The notes below the pieces were generated by a model, which saw only the letters and a program-made list of their open reading frames with translations, was not told the origin of the DNA and searched no databases. A stretch of 64,000 bases of DNA from Mermis nigrescens. Its lineage: Eukaryota; Nematoda; Enoplea; Mermithida; Mermithidae. A program made the position numbers and the translations under genes. How positions within the stretch are numbered: the first letter of the stretch is position 1; each line of letters opens with the position of its first letter. The stretch covers positions 13,008,011-13,072,010 of the forward strand of contig JAVLUZ010000157.1 of assembly GCA_036768485.1 (NCBI GenBank), written 5' to 3'. Below are positions 1 through 10,965 of the stretch, in pieces.

Positions 1-99
1 TACTTTTTTCAAGCCGAAATTGCACGTCAGTACATAAACTCTGCGCTCCCCAGCGGGGATAATGCCCCCTCTCTTTACCCCTCACTCAGACGGTTCTCC

Positions 100-565
100 C
101 TCTCGGTGGCAATGTTGGTACTTGCAGCGGAAATGTTTGGCGATGGGAATGTTGGGATGGTGGGAATGTTAGGATGGTGGAAATGTTGGGACTCGCGGTG
201 GGAATGTTGGGATTTCGTGGTGGTAATGTTGGGACGGTGGGAGTGTTGGGATGGTGGGAGTGTTGGGACGGTGGGAGTGTTAGGACGGTGGGAGTGTTAG
301 GACGGTGGGAGTGTTGGGACGGTGGGAGTGTTGGGACGGTGGGAGTTTTGGGACGGTGGGAGTGTTGGGACGGTAAGAGTGTTTGGACGGTGGGAGTTGT
401 GGGACGGTGGGAGTGTTGGGACGGTGGGAGTGTCGGGACGGTGGGAGTGTTGGGACGGTGGGAGTGTTGGGACGGTGGGAGTGTTGGGACGGTGGGAGTG
501 TTAGGGCGGTGGGAGTGTTGGGACGGTGGGAGTGTTGGTTAGGTGGGAATTTCGGAACGGTCGGA
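100..565. repeat. 17-bp GT/GA-rich minisatellite
   Basis: A tandem array with unit GGGACGGTGGGAGTGTT (17 bp) is nearly perfect from about 225 to 530, with decayed units (GGGATGGTGGGAATGTT types) at the left edge from about 100 and at the right edge to about 565. Because 17 is not a multiple of 3, all three forward frames read the same 17-residue protein repeat, so the apparent proteins here are artefacts of the array. The unit is G-rich on the plus strand. It lies about 140 bp beyond the 3' end of the minus-strand EF-hand gene. Confidence 0.95.
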
Positions 566-671
566 ATGTTGGGACTACACCATTTCTAAAATCCTTTTTA
601 ATTTGAGCTTTGCATATAAAATAAGCAAGATATTAGCAATTTTGAATTAATACGAAGAAGTAACAATTGTA

Positions 672-677
672 TTTATT
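672..677 (-). terminator. Polyadenylation signal AATAAA of the EF-hand gene
   Basis: The minus strand reads AATAAA about 26 nt after the proposed stop codon of the calmodulin-like gene (TAA at 705-703). Position and sequence fit a canonical metazoan poly(A) signal. No cleavage site was tested. Confidence 0.55.
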
Positions 678-702
678 CAAAATTTACTTAAGAAGCAAAT
701 TT

Positions 703-3700
703 TTACGCCTCGACAAGCTTCAAATCTTCGCTAGAAATAATTTTTGTCCTTAGTATAAATGCGTACCTTCGAAGTTTATTCTTCCATCACCGTCTGCGTC
801 TGCGGCATTAATCATACCTTGGAGTTCTTCTTCGGTCAAGTTTTCTCCAAGACTAGTCATCACATCCTTCAATTCTGTTGCACTAATGTAGCCATCCTTG
901 TTTTTATCGAAAACCTGCGAAATGCGAAATAAAAAAGGTATGAGCTAAATCCAACAAATGACACAACATTTGAGAATTTAAGCAAAAAGGAATGAAAATA
1001 AACAAATCATTCAGTCCGCTTTTTATCCCGAAAGCAGCCATGTCAACCCGAAACTTCATTCGTAAAAGTTTGGCCCCAGAAGCGGCGATATGCTAAAAAT
1101 CCACAAAATTTGCTATAAGCGATTTGCAGGGCTCTTGGATGTTAGGTTGCATCACAGAAAGTATTTTACGTTTCTGATGTTTTAAAATTTATGAAAAAAC
1201 GAAAGTTTAATGTTCTCTGAAATTCTATGAGATCGCGCGACGTGAGATAAAAATTGACGAATGCGAAACGAAAGGTAATGCTCACTGAAATAATATTAGA
1301 AACCTTTGCTAGATCAGCGAATAATTTTATGCTAAACAGGCACGTACTGGCCGTCCTATTCTGGGGTAACCAACACCAATTTTGGAGGGGGAATTAAGCC
1401 CAAAAAGGCCAAAAATAGTACAAAATAACGCTTAACGAGTCCTATTTTTCCAATTTTTTTGAATTTGGGGGGGTGTCCGAAACCCCCATTCCTCCCAGAG
1501 ATACGTGCCTGATGCTTAATCTAAGCACTGCTGTCTTACGCTTTCAGGAAATATTTCTGGAACAATTGTTGAGGAGAATAAATGAAATTGTCTACAATAC
1601 GTGCTGATTGGTTAACTTCTTGAGAATGGCAAAAACGCCTAGAATATGATGCATAAAGACGACGAGTTTGACACAATACCTGTTTATTTATACTAAAGAC
1701 ACAATTATAAACTCATTTTAAGATTAAATATTTCCTGGAAATATTCGCTGTTTTTGACTTGCTGCTTTGGCTTAACAAGCTTATCGCCTTATTAAAATAA
1801 ACATACTCTTCATACTATTTCATCTGAATAGAGTGATTTCATGAGAACAATAAGTAGATGTATGACAAAAGACTGAAGCAACTCACGTAAAACGCATCAC
1901 CCAGATAATCAGTTGACGACTTTTGATGTCTTTGTCTTTCGAGATGTTTCGTCATCATGCTTACGAACTCGTTAAACTCGATTGTTCCATTGCCTGAATT
2001 CGGTTAGAGGCATCATTTTTCTAATTAGGAACCTTTCGATATTATAACATGCACTGATTTATGGTTATCGTCACATACGAGCGTTGTGGTAATGATATCT
2101 AAGAACACTTCTCAGGATAGTTTACTACATTCCATAATTTTAAATCGGCGAAACTACAAAAATATAATAAGTAAACAAAACGCATAAATACAAATAAGAA
2201 TTCGTTTAAAATCACAAGACCTCATCGCTAGGATATAACGCTTTTATATACTCCTTTTAACTAGTAGGCTAAATGAATAATTCGAACTGACTATAGTAAT
2301 TGTATTACGGCTACTCTTGACAAAAATTAAAGTTGGAAAATGAGAAAAATAAAAAGTGAGTGAAAAAATAGCTAATTTAAACAACATTCTTTCAGTCACA
2401 AATTGACAATTTTTGGTTTTCAGTTACAACACTGACGCATCTGTAAAATGCAATCAACATCCAATTATTTACCTTTTTTCTTGTTAGTAAATCTACTTTC
2501 AATTTATAGTCTGTTTCTCAAAAGTTGGAGCATGAATTTTAAGAATAAGTTTTTGAAATTTATGCCCAAACTTGGGTGAAACAGACTATAATTAAATATT
2601 CTCACTTTTTCACTGTATACTGCCATATAAAATGAAACCGAAAAACAGATATTGTCATGTACTTCAAGAGTTTTTTGAAAAATTATAAACTACTTTATTT
2701 CTCTCAACAGAAAATATCAAAAAAATTAATTTTGACTAAAGCTGCATATCATAACTTCTATAGGATCAAATGCGACTCAGAATTATGGCCAGCTCACATC
2801 TCAATAGCGGATTTGATGGAGGCGGAGCGGCCGCCCTTCCTATCGCCCCAACATTGTTGACATGGAAATAAATAAATAAAAAGAGAGATTAGACCATAAT
2901 TTATCGTCATTTCGTTATATTCATCCGAGAGTGCACGTATACGGAGAGCAGAGCAGAACAGTAAATTTAGTGATCTTTAACCGCCCTTCTGCATAAATTA
3001 CTCAAATTTTTGCTCTAATTAATTAAATATAGACAAAAAAAGCACTTTACTGACAAACTTTAAACAATTTTGCAAATTTATTAAAAAATCCTCCCTTTGA
3101 TTGAAAGAAGCTTGAAAACGGTATTTTTCGCGTAAGATAAAAATTTTTAGTACTATTTTCGCCTTTATAGGAAAACATCGTGGTGTAATCTCACTTTAGG
3201 ATAAAGAAACTAGAATTCAGTGACACAAAGTTAATTCATGAACAAATTTTTCCAGAGCCGAGTTATTAATTGCCTCATTTATTTTGCAAAGCTCCAAAAT
3301 TAAGTTTAAACGTAAAACTTTAAGATTTTCAATAGTCGATTAGTAGCAAAATTATGCGCAGTTTCAATGGATCTTCCGTAGATATATTATTCGAAATGAA
3401 GAAAAAAATTTCGTAATTATATACAGATCGTTGAGAAACGCTAAAAAATGTCATAATTTATTACTGAGTCCTAAATGTCAACACCAGCCGCCACTATTGG
3501 TTAGATAATATGTACGTACCGTCCTCATCTACTTCCTTCACCATTGCTGCTAATTCTTCGGCTGAAGGTGAATAGCCCAGAAAACGCATGGCCGTTCCCA
3601 GTTCCTGACTGCTAATACGGCCATCGGCATTACGGTCAAAAACTCGAAATGATTCACAATACTGTTGCATAGTTTCTTGGTCCAGATCAAATTTAGCCAT
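703..3700 (-). CDS. Calmodulin-like four-EF-hand protein (spliced, 4 exons)
   Basis: Exons on the minus strand: 3700-3520, 1993-1887, 914-767 and 725-703. Donors are GTACGT, GTGAGT and GTACGC; phases are 1, 0 and 1, and the exons join in frame to 152 residues plus a TAA stop. Four canonical calcium loops are visible: EF1 residues 22-33 ([12 protein letters not shown]), EF2 58-69 (split by intron 1, [12 protein letters not shown]), EF3 99-110 ([12 protein letters not shown]) and EF4 135-146 ([12 protein letters not shown]). Length and spacing match calmodulin or troponin C (about 149-160 aa), and the loop sequences are calmodulin-like. The last intron is only 41 nt. Its acceptor was placed at 726 rather than the CTAG at 731 because this keeps an acidic residue at position 12 of EF4 and adds a short tail. 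The ATG at 3700 lies directly after a good acceptor (TGCTGCACAG), so it may be internal, with the chain extending to the exons at 7256-7406 and 8974-9138. Predicted role: cytosolic calcium sensor; partner unknown. Confidence 0.9.
1337..1511. mobile_element. Small hAT-type MITE (TIR CAGGCACGTA)
   Basis: A 175-bp element in the intron of the EF-hand gene begins CAGGCACGTA and ends TACGTGCCTG, a perfect 10-bp terminal inverted repeat. The flanks ATGCTAAA and ATGCTTAA match at 7 of 8 bases and look like an 8-bp TSD. An 8-bp TSD with CA...TG ends is typical of hAT elements. The interior is C/G-run-rich and non-coding. Confidence 0.75.
2505..2590. mobile_element. Family G MITE (TIR TATAGTCTGTTTC)
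   Basis: An 86-bp palindromic element reads TATAGTCTGTTTC at the left and GAAACAGACTATA at the right, with a sub-terminal AAACTTGGG-type motif. TA at each end is consistent with Tc1/mariner-type insertion. Related copies lie at about 8484-8651 and 21294-21526, and a half-copy is interrupted by the hAT element at 9878. It sits in the first EF-hand coding intron (1994-3519); the rest of that intron shows no other recognisable feature. Confidence 0.7.
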
Positions 3701-3944
3701 CTGTGCAGCAAGAAAACTTAATTGTCTAATTACATTGTGCAGCATTTATTCTGATAATCAACGGAAGAAAATATAATTTATAATTTGTATTAAAGGCATA
3801 CTCACAGGGGCTGTTAATAGCATAACTTACAACGGGACAGGGCGACAACAAATTCAAATATTAATCGAGCGGTTGAAGGTATGTGAATCCGAAAAATACA
3901 CTATTTCCAGTTAATATGCTAGAAAGCAAAGGTTAAACAGAAGG

Positions 3945-4670
3945 AGAACTAGCAAAGAAAAATGCCCCGATGGAGCAAAAAGGACGAATATACTTGGAAT
4001 TATGCATCATTATGAATATAAAAGGAGGGGACTAGGGAAAAGTTACCTATGTATGCCTGTGAAAGTTGTAATAATCTACTACAAATTAGACTTCTCGCTA
4101 AGAAACGCAAAAAATCGACGTATATTTTGCGGTCTGCTGAAGGTAGTTGCACCTACGACGTAAAAATAAATAAAGTATGAATAGCCTATTTCTAGAAAAT
4201 AAGCGATCACTAATAAAAAACGACATATTGTGCATTTCTACGCTAGCATGGGACGCATTGATATGGGGCAGCAATTGACAAGATGGTGTGCTTGTCAAAA
4301 TACATTTATGAAGCCATTGACGATTATCTAAATATTGGTTATATAATGAGAGTGAAATTTAATATTGATAAGAAACTAAAGCGGTTATTAAACCATATCA
4401 CAGCTTCCTCATGATCTCTTTTACTGAGCTAGTGAACAATGTATCATGAAGACACTTTTTTAAGAAGCCGCAGAATACACTTCAATTTTTTGCGTTTTTT
4501 AGCGGGAGTCTTATTTTTAGTAGATTCTTACAACTTTCACAGGTATGCATAGGTAACTTTTCCCTAGTACCCTCCTTTTATGTCCTTCATGATGCGTAAT
4601 TCCAAGTATACTTGTCCGTTTTGCTCCATCGGAGCATTTTTCTTTGCTAGTACCCTACTTTTAATTAGCA
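3945..4670. repeat. Long imperfect inverted repeat (family D)
   Basis: The left arm (about 3945-4200, containing AGCAAAAAGGACGAATA) reappears inverted at about 4440-4670. Both arms include the segments around the CCCCTC/GAGGGG run and an ACTTTCACAGG block. The intervening about 240 bp is AT-rich. A decayed copy at about 38355-38680 lies next to the same family E sequence as here, so D and E are probably parts of one larger transposon family. No TSD was recognised. It is upstream of, and probably intronic to, the EF-hand gene. Confidence 0.6.
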
Positions 4671-4689
4671 TGCTCTCAGTAAATCAGTC

Positions 4690-6297
4690 ATTAAACACAT
4701 AAGGTAACATGCCACAATGATCACAGCACTCCAAGAACACAGAAAACAATATTGTTCTGAACATCAGCTTTATCTTTTTCTAACAAGACCCCCTTACCTT
4801 ATTTGTAATAGACCAAACGTTTTCACCTTTAATTTTACGCAACCTTTAGTTATAAAGAATATATACACTCAGATTCGTAATCCTGACGTTACATCGAACT
4901 TTAAAAATATTACGATTTTGGAACGCTCCAAAACTAATGTTAATTTTCAGTGTAAACTCTACACAACTACTGGGTACTTACACAACCACCGAGTATAAAA
5001 AAGATTTTAGTAGGATTCGTCATTCAGATATCACGCTGGTATTACGATCAATATTTATGAAAAAATTATCTCTTTACAATGGCCTGTAGACAAATAAATA
5101 TTAGATGTAAACCGCTGTACACCATTGTTTAGTGTAAACAAACGTGCCCAACTGACATATCACGTTTGACCCCTGGTACATTTTTAGACTTTTGAACATG
5201 TCCGGACTCATAACCGGAGAAACTATTAGAAAAAAACAAGACAGAAACACCGTTTAGCTTCTCGGCTTTTTGACATTACAGCACCCAAAATAGTTCAATG
5301 TTGATGTAAACAAACACAATTTGCTGAATTTGCTGTGACGTATACCTTTTAGAAAGTACTTTATTCCTATTCTATTTGACTTATTCCGACTTCTAAACAG
5401 TTAAATTGGCGAACAAAAACGGACAAAAACGTATTTTTCCACCATCCACCACATTTTAAACTTTAAAATTTAAAAATCTGACCCCAAGTCTATATTGAGC
5501 GTAAAGAAATTCGCTTTGGGCCAGTTTGTAACCTTTAAATCGTACTACGCTTGTGTGTGGAAAACTTCTCTTCCACAAAATATTTATGATATTGAACAAT
5601 CAAAAAAGGGAAGAAAACGTGAACCCCTAGATTTTGAACTTTTTACCTCCAGAAATAACTCAATATTGAGTTTTTTCAAACGCAAATCGCTGCGACATGA
5701 TTCCCTTGAAATGAACTCTAATTTTTGTTTTGTTCAATTTGTCGCGACTTAGAGCCGGAGAACTTAATAGAGAAATCTTGGACAAAACCTGTTTTTTTAA
5801 AATTATCCACTAGAGTGTAAAGTTTGAACCCCAAGATCTAACTCTGTTTTTAGTATAAAAGAGTTTGCAGGTAAGCCGAAGGTTGCCCTTGATCCGTAGT
5901 ACATTTACATATATAAGTTTTTGGCGGACTCTTATACAATGAAATAAAAAATTAAAAAGTATTTAGAGCGTACTCAATTGCCTACATTTTAAAAGAAATC
6001 AGACAAATCAGACTAAACAGGGTGCATAACTTAGTTAGAAAAGTCGTATGACCGACCAACATTTTTAAAATCTATATGTTATGACGTTACAGTAAAACTT
6101 TACACGCTCTTTACGCACCGGGTATTGATTTAAAAAAACAAAAAAACACGGGCAGCAAATTTTTTTATTATCTATCTTTTAAAACAAATCGCACAATACA
6201 GAAATGTCCCAGTGTGTGTTGCTGTAGGGGGATGGACATATGTTAGGGTTACCCAAGTATATTATAGGTACGTGCTAACGCGCTATCTATGATTAAA
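4690..6297. mobile_element. Family E repeat, copy 1
   Basis: This non-coding repeat, about 1.6 kb, is rich in scattered GTGTAAA / TTTACAC motifs. Its right end (GCTAACGCGCTATCTATGAT, about 6273-6292) carries a palindromic motif. Clear relatives are at about 13447-14990 (inverted), 38685-40510 (same orientation, interrupted by MITE B) and 52775-53345 (inverted, truncated). Short open frames inside look accidental. The repeated GTGTAAA words could be transposase-binding sites, but that is inference; the superfamily is undetermined. Confidence 0.6.
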
Positions 6298-6299
6298 GT

Positions 6300-7255
6300 A
6301 ATTAATTCTGCTGACTGTTTCGACGACAGTTTGGTACTTATTTCTATCGAAGGCGATTTCCATCCTGAAACGCCAGTGCTAATTTTAATAATTAATAATA
6401 AATAACAGAAATAAATCGACTTAAAATAGAACAAATATGCACCATTTTAGACGCGATTCAGAAATCAGTAGAAAGTTGATTTACTCGTCTAATAAATTTT
6501 CGAGAGCAATGCGAAAAGGATCGAGCACGCTTATTCCTGATTATATTCTGATTTAGTCTGCGGCACAAATATAAATCAATCTTTTTTTCAAGCAATCGTC
6601 AAGTCCTCGCACTAAAATAACAAACTTATTCAGTTGTAGGATTTCTTTATTGAAAAATGTAAGTAATCTCAGCAGAAAAAAATTTATATTAAGGAATATG
6701 TAATAAATTCAAAATAAGCAATGTATGATTCGTCTTAAAGCTTGAATGAAGTTAAATTTAAAACGTTATCAACTTCGCAGAAAGAATAATTATCAAGAGA
6801 AAAACTGGATTATGTGTAACAGCAAGGATTTTTATAACCGAGAACACCGCAGGGTTAGCATAGATGCATATGGCCTTGCAGGGAAAGGGGTCAGAGGGAT
6901 ATTTGAGCTAAATGACTTCAAAAAATGACGTACATAAATGCTAAATAGCGTGAAAGCTGTTATTTCACTTTTCCTTAACATTTTAGCGCACTTTTGCGAA
7001 AAAAATCAAGAACCCCAGAATCTATGTAGGTTCAAGACCCTCTTAAATTCCTCCCCACATGCGTATCTGGTGGAAAGTCCATCTGGGACTCATAGTTTTC
7101 GGTAAATACGATTATACTCGCTTAAACGAGTCATTCGTGCTTACGGTCTCGTTTAATTTCGATCTTGTTAGTACTTAGAATCCGTAACTTGCGTTTTGTG
7201 TGCGTACCTCTGCTAAAGATTGTTTAGAATTTTGATTATAGCAAAATATTCTTAC
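6300..7255. other. Unannotated AT-rich stretch
   Basis: Probable intron of the extended EF-hand gene. At about 6289-6372 on the minus strand a TTTCAG acceptor precedes an ATG-containing open stretch of about 27 codons that runs into the family E end, perhaps an exon clipped by the insertion. Too weak to call. Nothing else recognised. Confidence 0.3.
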
Positions 7256-7406
7256 CAGATCTTCGCAATAGGCGTTTATACTCGGCCTCGAAATGAGGCT
7301 CATTTTTTCCATCCGCCGTTCGCAGTCTTTGTGAGTCGAGCCGGCGCTTTGAGGACGAGAATCTGCCAAGACTGCAACGGGTTCTCTTTCGGGTCCGATT
7401 TGAGAC
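7256..7406 (-). CDS. Candidate upstream coding exon of the EF-hand gene
   Basis: The minus-strand segment is bounded by an acceptor (TTAATCTTATCAG before 7406) and a strong donor (GTAAGA at 7255). The base composition is clearly richer in GC than the flanks. Two frames are open. In the preferred one the exon starts with one base of a split codon and ends in phase 0, giving a polar Ser/Arg/Glu-rich segment ending in SINAYCEDL. That phase fits both the exon at 9138-8974 and the EF-hand exon that begins with ATG at 3700. The alternative frame is very basic (RTRKRTRCSLGRF). No domain recognised. If joined, it is part of an N-terminal extension ahead of the EF-hands. Confidence 0.5.
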
Positions 7407-8483
7407 CTGATAAGATTAAAGGGCTATATGCATTTAACAGGGGCTTGGTGGTGCTACTTATGAGGAGATGCTCCCAAAATAGAGTTAGAACTTTTAACCT
7501 TCTTTCTGTGAAAGAACTTATTTTCATTTATATTTTTTTCGAAAATAGATAGCATTGCTGCTCTCCTCAAAAAATGGTAAGATATCCTGAAATTGCTGGA
7601 CTGATACGTATCTTACCATAGCCGTACATGAGTAGGTACCTACAAATTATTAAATGTGAAAAGTAAGAATAAGTACAGTGAATAAAAATCATAACTCTAA
7701 ATAATCAATGCAACGATTTATGTAAGATGCTTGATATTTATGCTAATTTGCTTAAATATACATCACATCAGGGGATTTCTGTCGATTCAAATCATGTCAC
7801 TCATTTATTGCTAAGCAAAGTTTCGCCGCTTAATTTTTGATTGCATCGCAGAATAAGTCATATGGAATTTACTGTACTTGAAGGACCCTAAAATACGTGA
7901 TATCATATTTACATAAGTGATAATAAATTAACTTGCATCGGATTAGACTTATACTCGTACTTTCATTTTCAATAAATCACGGGAAATTTCAGAAATCCAT
8001 ATCAAAAACAATATAATATATATTACGGTAAATAAAAATGATTCATTGCCATAATACAAAATATCTGAATTTCACGTAATTTAAATTATTTATGTGAACA
8101 CACAATATTCGAAGAATAAAATAAAGCAATAGCGAAGTCCGATAAGATGCAAGTTTAATATTTTTATGTCTTCTATTATCTACTGAACGTTTTTCAATCA
8201 GTTGCATCAAGTCGTGCGTTTTTTTTTAACAAAATTGCCCTTAAGCTCGTAAAACCGTGATTGCTCATTAATAAGTGCTAAAAATACACCTAAGTTATCT
8301 GAATGATTTACGATAGTAAGATATAAGGATCAATTGTATGAGGATTTAGCAAGCTACAAGCTCTTTCAAGCCTGAAGGATATGTTGTTCATGGTATGTTA
8401 ATTCAATTTAAGTAAGTGGACATATCACCTTCTACTGACTTTCAAAATACTCATTGAAGGTACGAATGTATTCTGCTTCTACA
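7407..8483. other. Unannotated AT-rich stretch
   Basis: No exon, repeat or RNA gene recognised. A short local hairpin around 7570-7620 (GGTAAGATA ... TATCTTACC) is the only structure noted. Probably intronic to the extended EF-hand gene. Confidence 0.4.
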
Positions 8484-8651
8484 GGCTGTTTCAAATAAGT
8501 TTGGACTTAAATTTTAAGAATTTTTTTTAAAGTAAGCCTACGTATTACGATAATTAAAAATCAAATCAATGCTATAATAGCAATCTGTCGGCATATTGTC
8601 CGACAAAGTTTTTAAAATGTATGCCCAAACTTGTGTAAAACAATCTATAGA
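8484..8651. mobile_element. Family G MITE, second copy
   Basis: About 168 bp, bounded by ACAGGCTGTTTCAAATAAG on the left and the complementary-type end AAACTTGTGTAAAACAATCT on the right. It shares the internal TTTAAAATGTATGCCCAAAC block with the copy at 2505-2590. The ends have diverged, so its TSD is not clear. Confidence 0.55.
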
Positions 8652-8973
8652 TAATGCACGATTTATAGAAATCTCCCTTGAAAATTCTACAATTTCAATC
8701 CTTTCTCACTTATATCTTCGTTTTTTGTAATTACAGCAAAACTTTTAGTTGCTAAATTCACAGTAGTCAAAAAATTTATGTGAAAACTCTTTAACTAATA
8801 CCTACTCGCGGTAAGAGATCTGGTCTAAAGCCTTCCAGCTTCCCATTAGCTCTCGCCTTTCAACTTCAACTAAAAATGACATAAACTTTGCAGAAGAAAG
8901 TATTCGATGGAAGGCTAAAAGCACCATTTATCATCCCGCCATACAGTGACATTAAAACTAATAAGCATAGTAC

Positions 8974-9138
8974 TTAGATGACAGGCGTCTGAAGACGGTT
9001 TTGATTTTGGAAGACTTTTGAGTAGCTATCCGATTTTCGACCGTGAAAGGATGGTTAGACTGTGAGCTCTTTCTTCTTTGCTGCAGCAGTTCGACAGGAC
9101 TTTTAGCGATGATTGCTCTGTTGGCGTATGATTGCTGC
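8974..9138 (-). CDS. Candidate second upstream exon of the EF-hand gene
   Basis: A minus-strand open segment sits between an acceptor (TATATTAATAG) and a GTACTA donor. It encodes about 54 polar residues (Gln/Ser/Lys/Arg-rich, for example LLQQRRKSSQSN). It ends with two bases of a codon, exactly completed by the first base of the exon at 7406. The chain 9138 to 7406 to 3700 therefore stays in one frame through three junctions, although each splice site alone is ordinary. No homologous domain recognised. Any further 5' exon would lie beyond the transposon nest at 9.8-13.3 kb. Confidence 0.4.
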
Positions 9139-9389
9139 CTATTAATATATAGATTAAGGCAGTGACGCATTAATAATGCGGTTTATATATAATACGCTTG
9201 TAATGTAGACTCATTGTGAGATTGGAGGGACTTTCAGGATAATGGCATTCATACATGTAGCGGCTAAAATTGTGGAGAGGGAGCTGTCGGCCATTATTAT
9301 TTCATTATATCATTTTTAGTTTTGGCCACAAACAAGTATCAAAAAACGCTTAGCAATGGCGGTAATTTTTTGCCCAAAAGTTGGGGAGG

Positions 9390-9821
9390 AGGTAATGAAA
9401 TCTCAACTTTGGGGAATAGACAGCAGACATCCATGCGGCGGGGTTCGCGGTCTAGACCATAGATGCATCTCATAGCTAGTTTTGGGGTTTAAGCCGGTAT
9501 AGAGAGGGTCAGCCAGCGAGCTATTTTGAGCCAAAGTGGACTCAAACATGCTAAAATAGTGTAAGAAGAGTCTTAATCCACAACTTTCGGTCAATTTCAA
9601 GCACTTCTGCAGAAAATGTTATATTTCACTATTTTTGACCTTCATTTTATTTTGCCTTATTTTCCTATGAATAATTCCCACTTTTTCTAATCTGGTGGGC
9701 ATAGTTAGACCAAAAATGCTCAGCATGGCTGATCTAGGGGAGGTGGGGTTAGCGAGAGATATTTCTCGATTCTAGGTGACTTCAAAATTGGTATGAACGC
9801 TGAAATAGCGTAAGAACTATG
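9390..9821. repeat. Family F diverged dispersed repeat
   Basis: It contains words such as GTCTAGACCATAGATGCA and GCATGGCTGATCTAGG. It resembles stretches near 19790-20640, 41330-42440, 59340-60320 and 63370-63640, which all share the CTAGACC / GGTCTAG theme, runs like CAGCATGGC(C/T)GATCT, and a 'not-coding, A-run' interior. No termini or TSD could be fixed, so it is an old repeat of unknown class. Confidence 0.45.
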
Positions 9822-9887
9822 GTCTGTTTCACTTAATTTCGAGCATAAATCCTAAGAATTTTCATCGACAGTAGAACCAGTGATCGG

Positions 9888-9992
9888 ACCGAGGCCTCGG
9901 CCTCGGCCTCGGCCTCGGCAAGCCTCGGCGTTTTTTGGAGCCTCGGCCTCGGCGCCGAGGGCGAAGCTGAAAAGTGCCGAGGCGCCGAGGGT
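9888..9992. repeat. GCCTCG array, left hAT tip
   Basis: Five or more perfect GCCTCG hexamers, followed by mixed GCCTCGGCGCCGAGG palindromes. Very GC-rich against an AT-rich background. It is sub-terminal in the hAT-like element and matched by a similar array at the other tip. Confidence 0.9.
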
Positions 9993-10294
9993 TAAAATCA
10001 AATTTGAATAAGTTTAATATATCCGTTAAATATTAACTATTTAGAATGCATCTGCAGTACACAGGCTGTTTCTTACCTATTGGCTTTTCTTATGGTTTTA
10101 GGCGCGTACCCAGTTACACCAAGTTACATACAGCAAAGTGCCAATTGATATTCATATGATGACTAAGTTTTATTTCTTATGCTCGCTACATGGATCGGAA
10201 AGTACAGTGCAGAGAAAATAATTGTAATATTAAACACTTTATCTAACTAAAATAAATGTTTATATGTTTATTGTTGTTAGCCAGAATTCTGATT

Positions 10295-10483
10295 TTAATC
10301 TGATGAAGCAGATAATTCATCATCAAAATCTAGATCATCTAAATCAGAGTTAGCCCCATCCATTTCGCCTTGTTGTGCTATCGCGTCATCGTCGTCGTCA
10401 TCGTTTATCAGATTCTTTAAAGTCACACTATTATAACCAACTGCTTTGAGATAATGCTTTACAAAAAGGAGTTTTTGAACATC
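10295..10483 (-). pseudogene. hAT transposase C-terminal remnant (left arm)
   Basis: An open frame of about 62 codons on the minus strand ends at TAA (10297-10295). It starts with DVQKLLFVKHYLK, matching the conserved end of the hAT C-terminal dimerisation region (compare the family motif in which an EKLLF-LKHNL block closes the domain). It then has an acidic tail (LINDDDDDD ... DDLDFDDELSASSD). A stop codon lies just upstream, and the catalytic core and zinc finger are absent. The same tail, with several stops, is present in the opposite arm at about 12838-13026. Non-functional by itself. Confidence 0.75.
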
Positions 10484-10965
10484 TGTCTGTCATTCATTCA
10501 CCACAGCTTTTCTATTCCTTCACCGCATTGTCATGAATTATTTTTATTTTAGAGGTTTTGTGTGTCAGTATCACTGATTAAGTATCCTACCGACCTTCCT
10601 GCATAGCATATACTTCCTATTTTAACCCTAACGTAGAGCTCAGGCTCGTATACAGGGGGATTGGGGGAAAGTGCCCCTTTCGAAATGAAATGTGAGAATA
10701 ATCGCGAAAGACTTTTCGCGCTTCGCGTTGAATTTCACAATGATAATTTGTACAACCAAAAGCGTCTTTTCGCTACATGGAGCGGAAAGTACAGTCGCTA
10801 CATGCAGAGGCGGATTTAAGGGGGGCGGCCGCTCCTCATTGGTCAAAATATTTGGCGAGATAACGATTGGATATGCAATTTGCAATGATTTTTAGCCGTC
10901 AGTGACCATAATTTCTCAAATTTTTCCGGCGCTAATGACATTTATTTACTTTCTTGGCGACCTGG

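Noticed and set aside
106..589. Gly/Trp/Val-rich repeat proteins in three forward frames
   Set aside because: They are translations of the 17-bp minisatellite; the unit is not a multiple of three, so every frame gives the same repeat. No start context or splice sites.
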